The notes: a model not told the origin generated them from the letters alone. A stretch of 64,000 nucleotides of DNA from Erysipelotrichaceae bacterium (GCA_017512285.1 JAFWGU010000023.1:1-64000), one strand, 5' to 3'; shown: positions 49,725 to 60,786, counted from the stretch's first letter. Made by a program: numbers and translations.

Positions 49725-49740
49725 TTTTTTTGTTTATACT
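49712..49740 (+). promoter_or_regulatory. Heat-shock operon promoter
   Basis: TTGACA (49712-49717), 17-base spacer, TATACT (49735-49740). The -35 lies in the middle of the CIRCE element, so HrcA binding would block RNA polymerase. Confidence 0.85.
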
Positions 49741-49779
49741 CTTCCTAGATGTTCAGAAAGGGCGAAAGGAAGTGATTGC

Positions 49780-50793
49780 ATGCTGACATCCAGACAGGAA
49801 GTAATTCTGAAAGTCATAGTAGAGGAATTCATCAAGACTGCTGAACCTGTTGGTTCCAAACTGCTGGTTGAAAAGTATGGAATCAACTATTCATCGGCCA
49901 CGATAAGAAACGAAATGAACTATCTTGAAACGGAAGGCCTTCTGGAAAAGACGCATACTTCCAGCGGCAGAGTTCCATCTACATTGGGATATCGTTATTA
50001 TGTTGAACATCTGATGGATCATGACAGCAATGATGAAGAAAAGTATGAACTTCAGACAGTAATGGCTGATAACAACGTTCCGCTTGAGGACGTAATTCAG
50101 AGAAGCTGTGACATTCTGTCAAGCATGACCAACTTAACATCAGTAGTTCTTGGCCCTGATGCCAATAAGCAGACGCTTGCACACATACAGTTGTTTCCGT
50201 TGGATTCAAAGAGCTGTGTAGCCGTCTTCATTACTGACCAGGGACATACCGAAAACAAGACCTTCAAGTTTGAAGATCAGATTACGGTAGAAGACATTCA
50301 GAACTGTACAAATATTCTCAATGACCGTCTGACCGGTACGCCGATCAACGAAATCGTTGAGAAAATGAACGAAATCAAGCCTATTCTGGCTTATTCCGTA
50401 AAGAAACATGAAGCGCTGTTTAATGCCTTCATGCAGGCGTTTATTAAGTTTGCCAGTGATAACGTATATTATTCAGGTGCATCCAACATGCTGTATCAGC
50501 CGGAGTTTGCTGATATAGAGAAGATGAGAAACATCATGAAAATGCTCGAAGATTCAAAGCTCTGGAGGTCCATCGGAAATAACGATGACAGACTGAGACT
50601 TGAGACCTCAAGCGACAATCAGCTGGTATGGTTTGATGACATGGCAGTTGTCAGCAGCAAGTTCAGGATCGGCGACGAAGAAGGAAAGCTGATGGTCGTA
50701 GGTCCGAGCAGAATGGATTACAACAAAGTAACCAAGATGCTGGAATTTGCCAGCGCGTTCATTGAGAACCAGTATAATAAACGCATTAAATAG
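49780..50793 (+). CDS. hrcA: Heat-inducible transcription repressor HrcA
   Basis: Repressor of class I heat-shock genes, 337 aa, binding CIRCE and needing GroEL for activity in other species. The N-terminal winged helix (LTSRQEVILKVIVEEFI, SSATIRNEMNYLE, THTSSGRVPSTLGYRYYV) is well preserved, followed by the GAF-like domain. AGGAAGTGAT precedes the ATG. First gene of hrcA-grpE-dnaK-dnaJ, so it is autoregulated. Confidence 0.97.
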   Translation: MLTSRQEVILKVIVEEFIKTAEPVGSKLLVEKYGINYSSATIRNEMNYLETEGLLEKTHTSSGRVPSTLGYRYYVEHLMDHDSNDEEKYELQTVMADNNVPLEDVIQRSCDILSSMTNLTSVVLGPDANKQTLAHIQLFPLDSKSCVAVFITDQGHTENKTFKFEDQITVEDIQNCTNILNDRLTGTPINEIVEKMNEIKPILAYSVKKHEALFNAFMQAFIKFASDNVYYSGASNMLYQPEFADIEKMRNIMKMLEDSKLWRSIGNNDDRLRLETSSDNQLVWFDDMAVVSSKFRIGDEEGKLMVVGPSRMDYNKVTKMLEFASAFIENQYNKRIK

Positions 50794-50802
50794 GAGGTAT
50801 CA

Positions 50803-51348
50803 ATGAGCAGAAAACACAAGGAAGAAAAAGTAGAAATCAAGGATAATGCTGAAGAGCTTCCTGCAGAGGAAGAAGCAAAGGAAGAAGTTCCTCAGACTGA
50901 TGCATTATTACAGGATATTGAGAATCTTAAGGCAGAACTTGCCAAGACAAAAAACGATTACTTCAAGGCATATGCTGATACGGACAATCTAAGAAAGAGA
51001 CTGTTAAATGAAGCAGAACAAAATAAGAAGTATCATATTCAGAGTTTTGCATTAAGCATTCTGCCATCAATAGACTCTCTGGAAAGAGCTCTTGATGGCA
51101 AGGATCTGAACGATCCGTTTGTAAAGGGCGTCAAGCTTACCTATGATCAGATAATTCATGCACTTTCACTTGAAGGTGTCAGTGAGATCGATTGTCTGAA
51201 CAAGCCGTTTGATGCAAATTACTGCCAGGCACTGATGACTGAACAGGTCGAAGGTGTTGAAGCAAATACTGTAGTAGAAGTATTACAGAAGGGTTACATG
51301 TTAAAAGACAGATTATTAAGAGCCGCTTTGGTAAAGGTTAGCGAATAG
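50803..51348 (+). CDS. grpE: Nucleotide exchange factor GrpE
   Basis: 181-aa DnaK cofactor that releases ADP. An acidic N-terminus of about 40 residues and a long coiled coil (DIENLKAELAKTKNDYFKAY, then ADTDNLRKR) precede the beta-wing (EVLQKGYMLKDRLLRAALVKVS). AGGAGG lies before the ATG; nine bases after hrcA and 12 before dnaK. Confidence 0.97.
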   Translation: MSRKHKEEKVEIKDNAEELPAEEEAKEEVPQTDALLQDIENLKAELAKTKNDYFKAYADTDNLRKRLLNEAEQNKKYHIQSFALSILPSIDSLERALDGKDLNDPFVKGVKLTYDQIIHALSLEGVSEIDCLNKPFDANYCQALMTEQVEGVEANTVVEVLQKGYMLKDRLLRAALVKVSE

Positions 51349-53181
<1,833 letters not shown>

Positions 53182-53188
53182 CATAAGG

Positions 53189-53215
53189 AAAACCCAGTCT
53201 TTTAGCGGCTGGGTT
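53189..53215 (+). other. Intergenic hairpin after dnaK
   Basis: AACCCAG (53191-53197) and CTGGGTT (53209-53215) pair around an 11-base loop, with no T run, so it is not a normal terminator. It abuts the SD-sequestering hairpin of dnaJ and may set mRNA ends or stability. Confidence 0.5.
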
Positions 53216-53232
53216 CTCCTGCTGAAAGGAGA
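53215..53232 (+). promoter_or_regulatory. Hairpin masking the dnaJ ribosome-binding site
   Basis: TCTCCT (53215-53220) is fully complementary to AGGAGA (53227-53232), which is the dnaJ Shine-Dalgarno sequence, around the loop GCTGAA. A 6-bp stem of this kind could melt on heating (RNA thermometer) or open by ribosome movement from dnaK. The function is inferred. Confidence 0.5.
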
Positions 53233-53240
53233 GCGAACAA

Positions 53241-54368
53241 ATGGCCGATAAAAGAGATTATTACGAGGTGCTTGGCCTGGAAAGAAGTGCCAGTGATAAT
53301 GACATAAAGAAGGCATATCGTACATTGGCCAAGAAATATCACCCTGACCTTAACAAGGCACCGGACGCTGCTGATAAGTTTAAGGAAATACAGGAGGCAT
53401 ATGAGGTACTATCAGACGCTCAGAAGAGAGCTGCCTATGATCAGTATGGCTTTGCCGGCGTAGATCCACAGCAGGGATTCCAGGGATTTAACGGATTCTC
53501 CGGCTTTGACGGCTTCGGCAACATTAACGACATATTTGATTCATTCTTCGGTGGCGGCGGTGGTTTCAGCCGTTCTCAGAGATCTACAGGTCCAAGAAAG
53601 GGCAGCGACCGCATAATGACACTCAGAATTGACTTCATGGATGCCATTAACGGTGTTACCAAGAACATCAATCTCGACATGGAAGAACAGTGTTCTGAAT
53701 GTCTTGGTACAGGTGCCCGCAGCAAGGACGACATCAAGGTATGTCCGACATGTCATGGCAGCGGCAGAGTTCTGCGTCAGCAGCAGACGATGTTTGGCAT
53801 GATGCAGTCTGAATCTGCCTGTCCTGACTGTAAGGGAACAGGCAAGAAGATAGAAAAGGCCTGTACGCGCTGTAAGGGCAAAGGTTATCTCAAGAAGAAG
53901 ATTCAGGTTGAAGTCAACATTCCTGCCGGCATCCAGACAGGCCAGCAGTTAAGAATACAGGGCAAGGGTGAAAGAGGAATTGACGGCGGACCTAATGGAG
54001 ATCTGTACATCGAAGTTATCGTCAACGAAGATTCTCATTTTATCAGAGACGGCAAAGACATTCTCATTACAATTCCTATCAGCGCCATTGACGCAACTCT
54101 TGGCTGCAAGGTAGACGTACCTACCGTATATGGTGACGTAGAACTGACTATTCCTGCCGGAACTCAGCCAAATCAGAAGTTCAGGCTGAGAGGCAAGGGT
54201 GTCAAGGATACCAGGGGAGGCATTCCGGGTGACCAGTATGTTGAGGTTGACATCGTCATACCGTCAAGCGTATCAAGGGAAGAAAAGGAATACTACGAGA
54301 AGCTGAAGTCTCTGGAAAAGAAATCCAGAAAATCAGTCTTTGAGCGTTTCAAGAATACATTTAAGTAA
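53241..54368 (+). CDS. dnaJ: Chaperone DnaJ (Hsp40)
   Basis: 375-aa DnaK co-chaperone. The J domain (residues 4-70) has the essential HPD in [10 protein letters not shown] Gly/Phe-rich linker follows (about 77-120). Four complete CxxCxGxG zinc modules are seen: [24 protein letters not shown] and CTRCKGKG. The C-terminal substrate and dimer domains are intact. It is the last gene of the hrcA operon, 59 bases after dnaK, and has a strong terminator. Confidence 0.98.
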   Translation: MADKRDYYEVLGLERSASDNDIKKAYRTLAKKYHPDLNKAPDAADKFKEIQEAYEVLSDAQKRAAYDQYGFAGVDPQQGFQGFNGFSGFDGFGNINDIFDSFFGGGGGFSRSQRSTGPRKGSDRIMTLRIDFMDAINGVTKNINLDMEEQCSECLGTGARSKDDIKVCPTCHGSGRVLRQQQTMFGMMQSESACPDCKGTGKKIEKACTRCKGKGYLKKKIQVEVNIPAGIQTGQQLRIQGKGERGIDGGPNGDLYIEVIVNEDSHFIRDGKDILITIPISAIDATLGCKVDVPTVYGDVELTIPAGTQPNQKFRLRGKGVKDTRGGIPGDQYVEVDIVIPSSVSREEKEYYEKLKSLEKKSRKSVFERFKNTFK

Positions 54369-54388
54369 CATTAATTGTTACTTTTCTT
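54363..54388 (+). terminator. Terminator of the hrcA-dnaJ operon
   Basis: AAGTAACA (54363-54370) pairs with TGTTACTT (54376-54383) around TTAAT, followed by TTCTT. It includes the dnaJ stop. Confidence 0.82.
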
Positions 54389-54399
54389 AAAAGAATAAA

Positions 54400-54426
54400 T
54401 TAGCACTCATATATTTTGAGTGCCAA
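54400..54426 (+). promoter_or_regulatory. Second CIRCE operator, before clpB
   Basis: TTAGCACTC-N9-GAGTGCCAA matches CIRCE with one change in the right arm (C for T). It ends directly at the AAGGAGG site of clpB, so as RNA the hairpin would also lie against the ribosome site. HrcA control of clpB is expected. The promoter itself is unclear; TTGTTA at 54375 is the best -35. Confidence 0.92.
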
Positions 54427-54437
54427 GGAGGGCTAAT

Positions 54438-57014
54438 ATGGATATTAACCAGTTTTCAGAAAGACTACAGAGCATAGTAATGAAGGCATTGCAGCAGGCA
54501 ACAACTTCACGTCATTCCGAAATCACGACCGTGCACATGCTTTATCAGATATTCAGTGATGATACCATTGATGGACTGTTCAGCAGGATCAACATTGACA
54601 AGGCTGACTGTCTGAAGATTTGCGCCGATCACATGAAGAACATCGGAGTAGTTGACTACGTACCGCAGCCTGTATTCAACAGGAAGGTTACCGAATCATT
54701 TTCAAATGCCATAGTCTGGGCAAATGAACATGATGAGAAATATTTAACTGTCGCAACGATCTTCATTGAACTGCTTTTTAATAAATCATCTGTTTCAAAT
54801 GAAATAGTAAAGAAATACAAACTTAACCGTAATGAAGTTACCAGCCAGGAGCTGGAGAGAAGAGGTGGCAAGAAGATGACAGAAGCAACAAGCGAAAACA
54901 ATCTTGAAGCACTTGAGAAATACGGCCACGATCTAGTACAGGATGTCATTGACGGAAAGATCGATCCTGTAATCGGACGTGACGAGGAAATTAGAAGAGT
55001 CATAGAGATATTGAGCAGAAAGACCAAGAATAACCCGGTCCTCATTGGTGAACCTGGCGTCGGTAAGACAGCCGTTGTTGAGGGACTGGCATGGAGAATC
55101 ATGAAAAAGGACGTTCCGCTCAACCTCAGAGACAAGAAGATCATAGAACTTGACATGGGTGCACTTATTGCCGGCGCCAAGTACCGTGGTGAATTTGAAG
55201 AGAGACTGAAAGCCGTTCTTGAGGAAATTAAGGAAGCTGAAGGTAATATCATTCTCTTCATTGATGAAATACATAACCTTGTCGGTGCCGGCAAGACCGA
55301 AGGTTCAATGGATGCCGCAAACCTCTTAAAGCCAATGCTGGCAAGAGGGGAACTGAAGTGCATCGGTGCAACTACCTACAATGAATACCGCAAGTATTTT
55401 GAGACAGATAAGGCACTGGAAAGAAGATTCCAGAAGGTACAGATCGATGAACCATCAGTAGAAGATACCGTATCGATCCTCAGAGGACTGAAGGACAGAT
55501 TTGAAGCACATCATGGCGTTCAGATAAAGGATGAAGCTATCATCGCAGCAGCTACTTTATCAAACAGATACATAACTGACAGATTCCTGCCAGATAAGGC
55601 CATTGACCTCATTGATGAGGCATGCGCATCAATCAGAGTAGAGATGGATTCCATGCCATATGAACTGGATGAACTCAACAGGAAGATCATGCAGCTGGAG
55701 ATTGAGGAAAAAGCACTTCAGAAGGAAACTGATGAGAAAACAAGAGAAAGGCTTGTTGACTTAAGAGATGAAGCTGCCAAGCTGAAGGAACAGAGATCAG
55801 TTCTCTACACCAGATGGCAGGATGAAAAGGACGCTTTGGACAACAGCAAGAAGAACCGAGAACTTCTGGAGAAGGCTAAGCTGGATCTAGAAAAGGCTCA
55901 GAACGACGCCAGATATGAGGACGCTGCCAAGCTGCAGTATGAAACCATTCCAGCCCTGGAAAAGAAGATCAAGACTGATAAGGATCATAAGGAAGATGCC
56001 CTGATTCAGGAAACCGTTGATGAAGAGCTTATTGCCAAGGTTGTAAGCAGATGGACTCACATTGAAGTCAGCAAACTGATGGCCACTCAGAGGCAGAAAA
56101 TACTCGGTCTGAAGGACATTCTGGCCAAGAGGGTAATTGGTCAGGATGAGGCAATTGAACTCGTCAGCAACGCCGTATTGCGCAGTAAGGCCCATATTCA
56201 GGATGAAAACAAGCCAATTGGTTCATTCCTGTTCCTTGGCCCTACCGGCGTAGGCAAGACTGAAGTCGCCAGAGCGCTTGCTGAACAGCTTTTCGATGAC
56301 GAGAACAAGATTGTCAGGATCGACATGAGTGAATACATGGAGAAATTCAGTGTATCAAGACTGATCGGTGCTCCTCCTGGATATGTAGGGTACGATGAAG
56401 GCGGACAGCTTACTGAAGCAGTAAGAAGAAAGCCTTATTCAATCGTACTTCTGGATGAAATTGAAAAGGCTCACCCGGATGTATTCAACATTCTGCTTCA
56501 GATACTGGATGATGGCAGGATCACTGATTCAAAGGGTGTAACGGTAGACTTCAAGAATACGATCGTCATAATGACAAGCAATCTGGGATCACAGTATGCT
56601 TTTGAACCGGATCACGACAGAAAGTACAAGCAGTACATGGATCTGGTAAAGATGACATTCAAGCCTGAATTCGTTAACAGAATTGATGACATTATCATCT
56701 TCAATCCTCTTACCAACGATGTCATGGGCAAGATCGTAGATAAGTTCATGGGACAGCTGGAAAAGAGGCTGAACCTGCAGAATATCTATCTTGAAGTTAC
56801 TCCAAGAGCTAAGCAGAGAATCATTGATGAAGGATCAGATCCTGCCTTTGGCGCAAGACCGTTAAGAAGGTACATCCAGCAGCACATTGAAACCCTGCTT
56901 GCTTACAGGATAATCGAAGACAACATTACAACAGAGACGACTCTAGTCCTTGACTGGGATGGGGAACAGTATACTGTTGAAGAAAAGACTCATAATGGCG
57001 GATTATTAGCTTAA
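54438..57014 (+). CDS. clpB: ATP-dependent disaggregase ClpB
   Basis: Hsp100 disaggregase, 858 aa, working with DnaK/DnaJ. An N-terminal Clp repeat domain spans residues 1-145. NBD1 has Walker A GEPGVGKT and Walker B ILFIDEIHNLVGAG. The long coiled-coil M domain (about 405-525, with YEDAAKLQYETIPALEKK) marks it as ClpB rather than ClpC or ClpE. NBD2 has GPTGVGKTE, and the D2-small domain ends the protein. The start at 54438 follows AAGGAGGG; an in-frame ATG at 54420 lies inside the CIRCE element. Confidence 0.97.
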   Translation: MDINQFSERLQSIVMKALQQATTSRHSEITTVHMLYQIFSDDTIDGLFSRINIDKADCLKICADHMKNIGVVDYVPQPVFNRKVTESFSNAIVWANEHDEKYLTVATIFIELLFNKSSVSNEIVKKYKLNRNEVTSQELERRGGKKMTEATSENNLEALEKYGHDLVQDVIDGKIDPVIGRDEEIRRVIEILSRKTKNNPVLIGEPGVGKTAVVEGLAWRIMKKDVPLNLRDKKIIELDMGALIAGAKYRGEFEERLKAVLEEIKEAEGNIILFIDEIHNLVGAGKTEGSMDAANLLKPMLARGELKCIGATTYNEYRKYFETDKALERRFQKVQIDEPSVEDTVSILRGLKDRFEAHHGVQIKDEAIIAAATLSNRYITDRFLPDKAIDLIDEACASIRVEMDSMPYELDELNRKIMQLEIEEKALQKETDEKTRERLVDLRDEAAKLKEQRSVLYTRWQDEKDALDNSKKNRELLEKAKLDLEKAQNDARYEDAAKLQYETIPALEKKIKTDKDHKEDALIQETVDEELIAKVVSRWTHIEVSKLMATQRQKILGLKDILAKRVIGQDEAIELVSNAVLRSKAHIQDENKPIGSFLFLGPTGVGKTEVARALAEQLFDDENKIVRIDMSEYMEKFSVSRLIGAPPGYVGYDEGGQLTEAVRRKPYSIVLLDEIEKAHPDVFNILLQILDDGRITDSKGVTVDFKNTIVIMTSNLGSQYAFEPDHDRKYKQYMDLVKMTFKPEFVNRIDDIIIFNPLTNDVMGKIVDKFMGQLEKRLNLQNIYLEVTPRAKQRIIDEGSDPAFGARPLRRYIQQHIETLLAYRIIEDNITTETTLVLDWDGEQYTVEEKTHNGGLLA

Positions 57015-57027
57015 TCCGCCATTTTTT
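56994..57027 (+). terminator. Terminator of clpB
   Basis: AATGGCGGATTA (56994-57005) pairs with TAATCCGCCATT (57012-57023), followed by TTTT. The stop codon is in the loop. Confidence 0.93.
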
Positions 57028-57042
57028 ATATGTTTTAACTGA

Positions 57043-57071
57043 TTGAATGTAACTCTCAACATTGATAAAAT
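57043..57071 (+). promoter_or_regulatory. Promoter of asnA-Gfo-nadE
   Basis: TTGAAT (57043-57048), 17-base spacer, TAAAAT (57066-57071), with TGA before the -10. Confidence 0.68.
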
Positions 57072-57094
57072 TATAAGAGTATGAGAGGTATTTT

Positions 57095-58099
57095 ATGATT
57101 TTACCGGATAACTACATCAGCAGGCTTGATCTGTTGCAGACAGAGATCGCCATCAAGCTGGTTAAGGATACATTTGAACGACAGCTGGCAAGACATCTTA
57201 GTCTTACCAGAGTATCAGCACCATTGATGGTCTATGCCGATTCGGGACTGAATGATAACCTGAATGGCTATGAAAGACCAATTGACTTTGATGTTCCGGC
57301 ACTCGATAACAGAGAACTTGAAATAGTTCATTCCCTGGCAAAGTGGAAGAGAATGGCATTGAAGAATTATGGCATCAGACGCTTCAAGGGCATATATACT
57401 GACATGAATGCCATAAGAAGGGATGAAAGCCTTGATAATCTTCACTCAATTTATGTTGACCAGTGGGACTGGGAAAAGGTAATTGAAGATGAAGACAGGA
57501 ATCTCGATTTCCTCAAGGGTACCGTAGACAGAATAATGAAGGCAATAATGGACACTGAGGATGCCATCAGACAGAACTATCCTGAACTGGACATCATCGT
57601 AAAGCAGCCTGATGTATTCTACATTACATCAAAAGAGTTATACGAGATGTATCCTGACCTCACCAGCAAGGAACGTGAAGACAGGATAGTAAAGGAGAAG
57701 AAGACCGTATTCATCATGCAGATAGGTGACAAGCTTCCTGATGGTAAACCTCATGACGGCAGGGCACCTGACTACGATGACTGGCAATTTAACGGTGATC
57801 TGCTGATATGGTACGACGTACTCAATACAGCCGTGGAACTGTCAAGCATGGGTATAAGGGTAAATAAGGAATCTCTTGTTGCCCAGCTGCAGAAATCCGG
57901 AAACATGGAAAGAATGGATCTGCCTTACCACAAGGCTCTCATGAATGATGAGCTGCCGCTGACCATGGGCGGTGGAATTGGTCAATCCAGACTTTGTATG
58001 TTATTATTAAATAAAGCACATGTAGGTGAAGTACAGGCTTCGGTATGGCCTGATAACATGATATTGGAATGTCATAATAAAAACATTGAACTATTATAG
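57095..58099 (+). CDS. asnA: Ammonia-dependent asparagine synthetase
   Basis: AsnA, 334 aa, makes asparagine from aspartate, ATP and ammonia; unlike AsnB it does not use glutamine. It has the class II aminoacyl-synthetase fold. Family motifs are visible: KWKRMALKNYG, GIYTDMNAIRRDE, SIYVDQWDWEK and the C-terminal PLTMGGGIGQSRLCM (motif 3). GAGAGG precedes the ATG. It heads a three-gene operon with an oxidoreductase and nadE. That operon, together with guaB/guaA behind it, holds three amidation enzymes that appear to take free ammonia. Confidence 0.97.
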   Translation: MILPDNYISRLDLLQTEIAIKLVKDTFERQLARHLSLTRVSAPLMVYADSGLNDNLNGYERPIDFDVPALDNRELEIVHSLAKWKRMALKNYGIRRFKGIYTDMNAIRRDESLDNLHSIYVDQWDWEKVIEDEDRNLDFLKGTVDRIMKAIMDTEDAIRQNYPELDIIVKQPDVFYITSKELYEMYPDLTSKEREDRIVKEKKTVFIMQIGDKLPDGKPHDGRAPDYDDWQFNGDLLIWYDVLNTAVELSSMGIRVNKESLVAQLQKSGNMERMDLPYHKALMNDELPLTMGGGIGQSRLCMLLLNKAHVGEVQASVWPDNMILECHNKNIELL

Positions 58100-58109
58100 G
58101 GAGGATAAT

Positions 58110-59090
58110 ATGAGAGTTGCTATTTTAGGTACCGGAAACATCAGCAAGGAGTTCATGAATGCCAGCAGAATCGCTGAAGTTGAAGTATGCGCAGTCTATC
58201 ACAGAGAAATGGCCAAGGCCGCAGCCTTTGCTGAAAACTATGGCATACCGGCATATTTCGATGACTATGACGAAATGCTGAAGCAGGATTTCTTTGATAC
58301 GGTATATACAGGTCTGCCAAACAGTCTGCATTATCCGTACGCAAAGAAGGCACTATGCGCAGGAAAGAACGTTCTCATTGAGAAACCGTTCTGTTCCAAC
58401 CTGGCAGAATTTGATGAACTGGTAAATCTCAGTCACGAGCACAATGTTTATCTGATTGAGATGGACAGAGTTACATCTCTGCCTAACTTTGGCGTAATTA
58501 GAGATCATCTTGGTGAACTTGGACCGATCAGAGCCGTAACGATCGACTATGCCCAGTATTCACGCAAGTACGATGACTATCTGAACGGGAAGATCAGCAA
58601 TGTATTCACGACAGAATTCTCAGGTGGTGTTCTGAGCGACCTGCTTGTTTATTGTGTCAACTATACTGTTGCCTTATTCGGCAAGCCAACCAACCTCATT
58701 TACGTTGTTGACAAGCTTTCTACCGGAATCGACATCACTGGTACCCTCGTAATGAAATATCCTGGCTTCATCGCAACACTTACCGGCTCAAAGAACTCAA
58801 TCGGTGACAAGAGATCTACCATCCAGGGTGAATGGGGCACAATCATGTGCGATACCGTTCCAAGCGTTCTCAAGGACGTAGACAAGGTTACCAGACAGGG
58901 TACCGAAAGAATTTCAGTATATGAAGAATATGACGGAACTACATACACACTCTTTGAAATGAAGAGAATCATTGACAATGATGACAGGGCAGCCGGAGAA
59001 ATCAGGCTTGCACAGTCAAGAAAGGTCATGGAAGTACTGCAGTCAGCGAGAAAGAGTGCAGGCATAGTCTTTGAGGCCGATAACAGATAA
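58110..59090 (+). CDS. Gfo/Idh/MocA-family NAD(P)-dependent oxidoreductase
   Basis: 326-aa dehydrogenase-like protein. The Rossmann motif is VAILGTGNISKEFM; the conserved EKP catalytic region is NVLIEKPFCSN, and YTGLPNSLHYPY is typical of the family. The second domain lacks the usual GxxxDxGxH motif, having SGGVLSDLLVYCVNY, with Tyr/Val in the His region. Members act on sugars or cyclitols, and the substrate here is unknown. I chose ATG 58110, behind GGGAGG, over an in-frame ATG at 58086. It ends one base before nadE, so translation is coupled. Confidence 0.85.
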   Translation: MRVAILGTGNISKEFMNASRIAEVEVCAVYHREMAKAAAFAENYGIPAYFDDYDEMLKQDFFDTVYTGLPNSLHYPYAKKALCAGKNVLIEKPFCSNLAEFDELVNLSHEHNVYLIEMDRVTSLPNFGVIRDHLGELGPIRAVTIDYAQYSRKYDDYLNGKISNVFTTEFSGGVLSDLLVYCVNYTVALFGKPTNLIYVVDKLSTGIDITGTLVMKYPGFIATLTGSKNSIGDKRSTIQGEWGTIMCDTVPSVLKDVDKVTRQGTERISVYEEYDGTTYTLFEMKRIIDNDDRAAGEIRLAQSRKVMEVLQSARKSAGIVFEADNR

Positions 59091-59091
59091 C

Positions 59092-60786
59092 ATGAAAACA
59101 GCAATAGCGCAGTTAAACATCAAAAACGGACAGCTGTCACTTAACTTTCAGAAGATCAGACTGCTTGTTGATGAAGCTAAGAAGCAGCAGGCTGAACTTA
59201 TAGTCTTTCCTGCGCTTTCCATTTCAGGATTGTGCGTAGGAGACAGATGGCTGGAAGAAGACTTCAACTCTTCCATTGAGCATTATAATGAAGAACTGGT
59301 AAAACTCGCAGACGGAATTGACATCCTGTTCGGCAGCATTCACCGTCAGCATGGAATGCGCTTCAGTGCAGCATATCTGGCCAGCAATCAGCAGCTTGTA
59401 AAGGCAAATACCGGTCTTGATGCCGTACTGAAGGATGAGCCATCTCATTTCAGAGGCTTTAATGAAGAAAAATGGTTCTCATATGGCGGAGGAAATCAGT
59501 ACTTTGATTATAAGGGAATCAAGATGGGAGTTACTCTCAGCGATGAGTTTACAGCCAATGATAAGGTAGATTTGCAGGTTATAATTGCCGACAGGCCATA
59601 TACAATAGCACCAATTAAGAAAAGCAAGGGAAAATACCTGTTCGTTAACAGCGTTGGTTCACAGAACACAGGTCATTCAGTATTCGTAATGAGCGGAAAC
59701 AGCGGCTATTATGAAGATGGAAAGAAACTCTGGGGATGCGACGTTTCATTTGAGCAGCAGCTGGTTGTCAGAGATCTGTACTGCAAAGAAGAAGTTTCCA
59801 GCGAACAGTCATTGCTGGATGCATTATGCAGCGGCATCAGAGAATTCGATCAGGAACAGTTCTCAGCTTCCATGAAGTGGGTAATCGGTCTGTCAGGAGG
59901 ACTTGACAGTTCAGTTTCTGCCGCATTGCTTGTAAGAGCACTGGGAGCTGACAGAGTAGTCGGCTACAACATGGCGACTCATTATAACAGTATCCAGACA
60001 AAGGACAATGCCAGAAACCTGGCCAACAGACTTGGCATCAAAATCCGCGAAGGCAGCATTGAACCAATCGTTAACGCCACGTTAAAGGTTCTGGCTGAAT
60101 ATGGCTATGACGAGGAATATCCGTCATTGATATACGAAAATATTCAGGCAAGAATAAGAGGGCACATGCTGTCAAGCTTTGCCTCAGTTGAAAACGGAGT
60201 AATAATTAATAACGGTAATAAAGTAGAAACTGCTTTAGGCTACTGTACGCTGTACGGTGATTCAATTGGTGCTTTGTCACCATTGGCAGATCTTACCAAG
60301 GTTCAGATGTTTGATCTGTCCAGAGAGATAAACGCTGCTTATGGCAGAGAGGTAATACCTCATAATCTTCTGCCTGAAGTCAGCGAAAATGACATGAAGT
60401 GGGAAACTCCGCCATCAGCTGAGTTGAGAGATAATCAGAGAGACCCGATGAAATGGTTCTATCATGACTACGTGATAGATCACATCATGGCAGACCCGGA
60501 CTATCTGGTAAAACTGATGAAACAGTATCTGTCCAGATCAATTTACAAGACAGAAATCGGTCGCTGGATCAGGTATTATGGTCTTGAAGATCCTAACGCC
60601 TTCATCGAAGACATTGAATGGATCAGAAAGAACATGCAGAGAAACATCTTCAAACGCGTGCAGGCACCACCTGTGATCGCAGTTACTGATTATGCCTTCG
60701 GCTCTACCCGCTATGAAACTCAGGGCAGGATCGATAACGGAGTTCAATACGAAGAACTGAAAAAGGAAATACTTAAGATGAAATAA
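59092..60786 (+). CDS. nadE: NAD synthetase with an inactivated glutaminase domain
   Basis: Two-domain NadE, 564 aa, forming NAD from deamido-NAD. The C-terminal synthetase (from about residue 260) is intact: GLSGGLDSSVSAALL (PP-loop), ENIQARIRGHMLSS, NNGNKVETALGYCTLYGDS. The N-terminal nitrilase-type glutaminase domain keeps its fold but not its active site. The catalytic Glu of FPELSISGY is Ala41 (FPALSISGL), and the nucleophilic Cys of GVxICEDxW is Ser150 (GVTLSDEF). Lys114 may be the remaining triad residue. The enzyme should therefore depend on ammonia (inference). The ATG is one base after the upstream stop and has only a distant GAGG. Confidence 0.93.
   Translation: MKTAIAQLNIKNGQLSLNFQKIRLLVDEAKKQQAELIVFPALSISGLCVGDRWLEEDFNSSIEHYNEELVKLADGIDILFGSIHRQHGMRFSAAYLASNQQLVKANTGLDAVLKDEPSHFRGFNEEKWFSYGGGNQYFDYKGIKMGVTLSDEFTANDKVDLQVIIADRPYTIAPIKKSKGKYLFVNSVGSQNTGHSVFVMSGNSGYYEDGKKLWGCDVSFEQQLVVRDLYCKEEVSSEQSLLDALCSGIREFDQEQFSASMKWVIGLSGGLDSSVSAALLVRALGADRVVGYNMATHYNSIQTKDNARNLANRLGIKIREGSIEPIVNATLKVLAEYGYDEEYPSLIYENIQARIRGHMLSSFASVENGVIINNGNKVETALGYCTLYGDSIGALSPLADLTKVQMFDLSREINAAYGREVIPHNLLPEVSENDMKWETPPSAELRDNQRDPMKWFYHDYVIDHIMADPDYLVKLMKQYLSRSIYKTEIGRWIRYYGLEDPNAFIEDIEWIRKNMQRNIFKRVQAPPVIAVTDYAFGSTRYETQGRIDNGVQYEELKKEILKMK

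Noticed and set aside
53189-53215. Hairpin after dnaK as an intrinsic terminator
   Set aside because: The stem is good, but no T tract follows and dnaJ has no promoter of its own, so it is kept as an unassigned hairpin.
54656-55363. Long open frame on the minus strand inside clpB
   Set aside because: It is serine-rich and has no family resemblance or ribosome site, and lies fully opposite a secure gene. It is a shadow of the clpB coding sequence.
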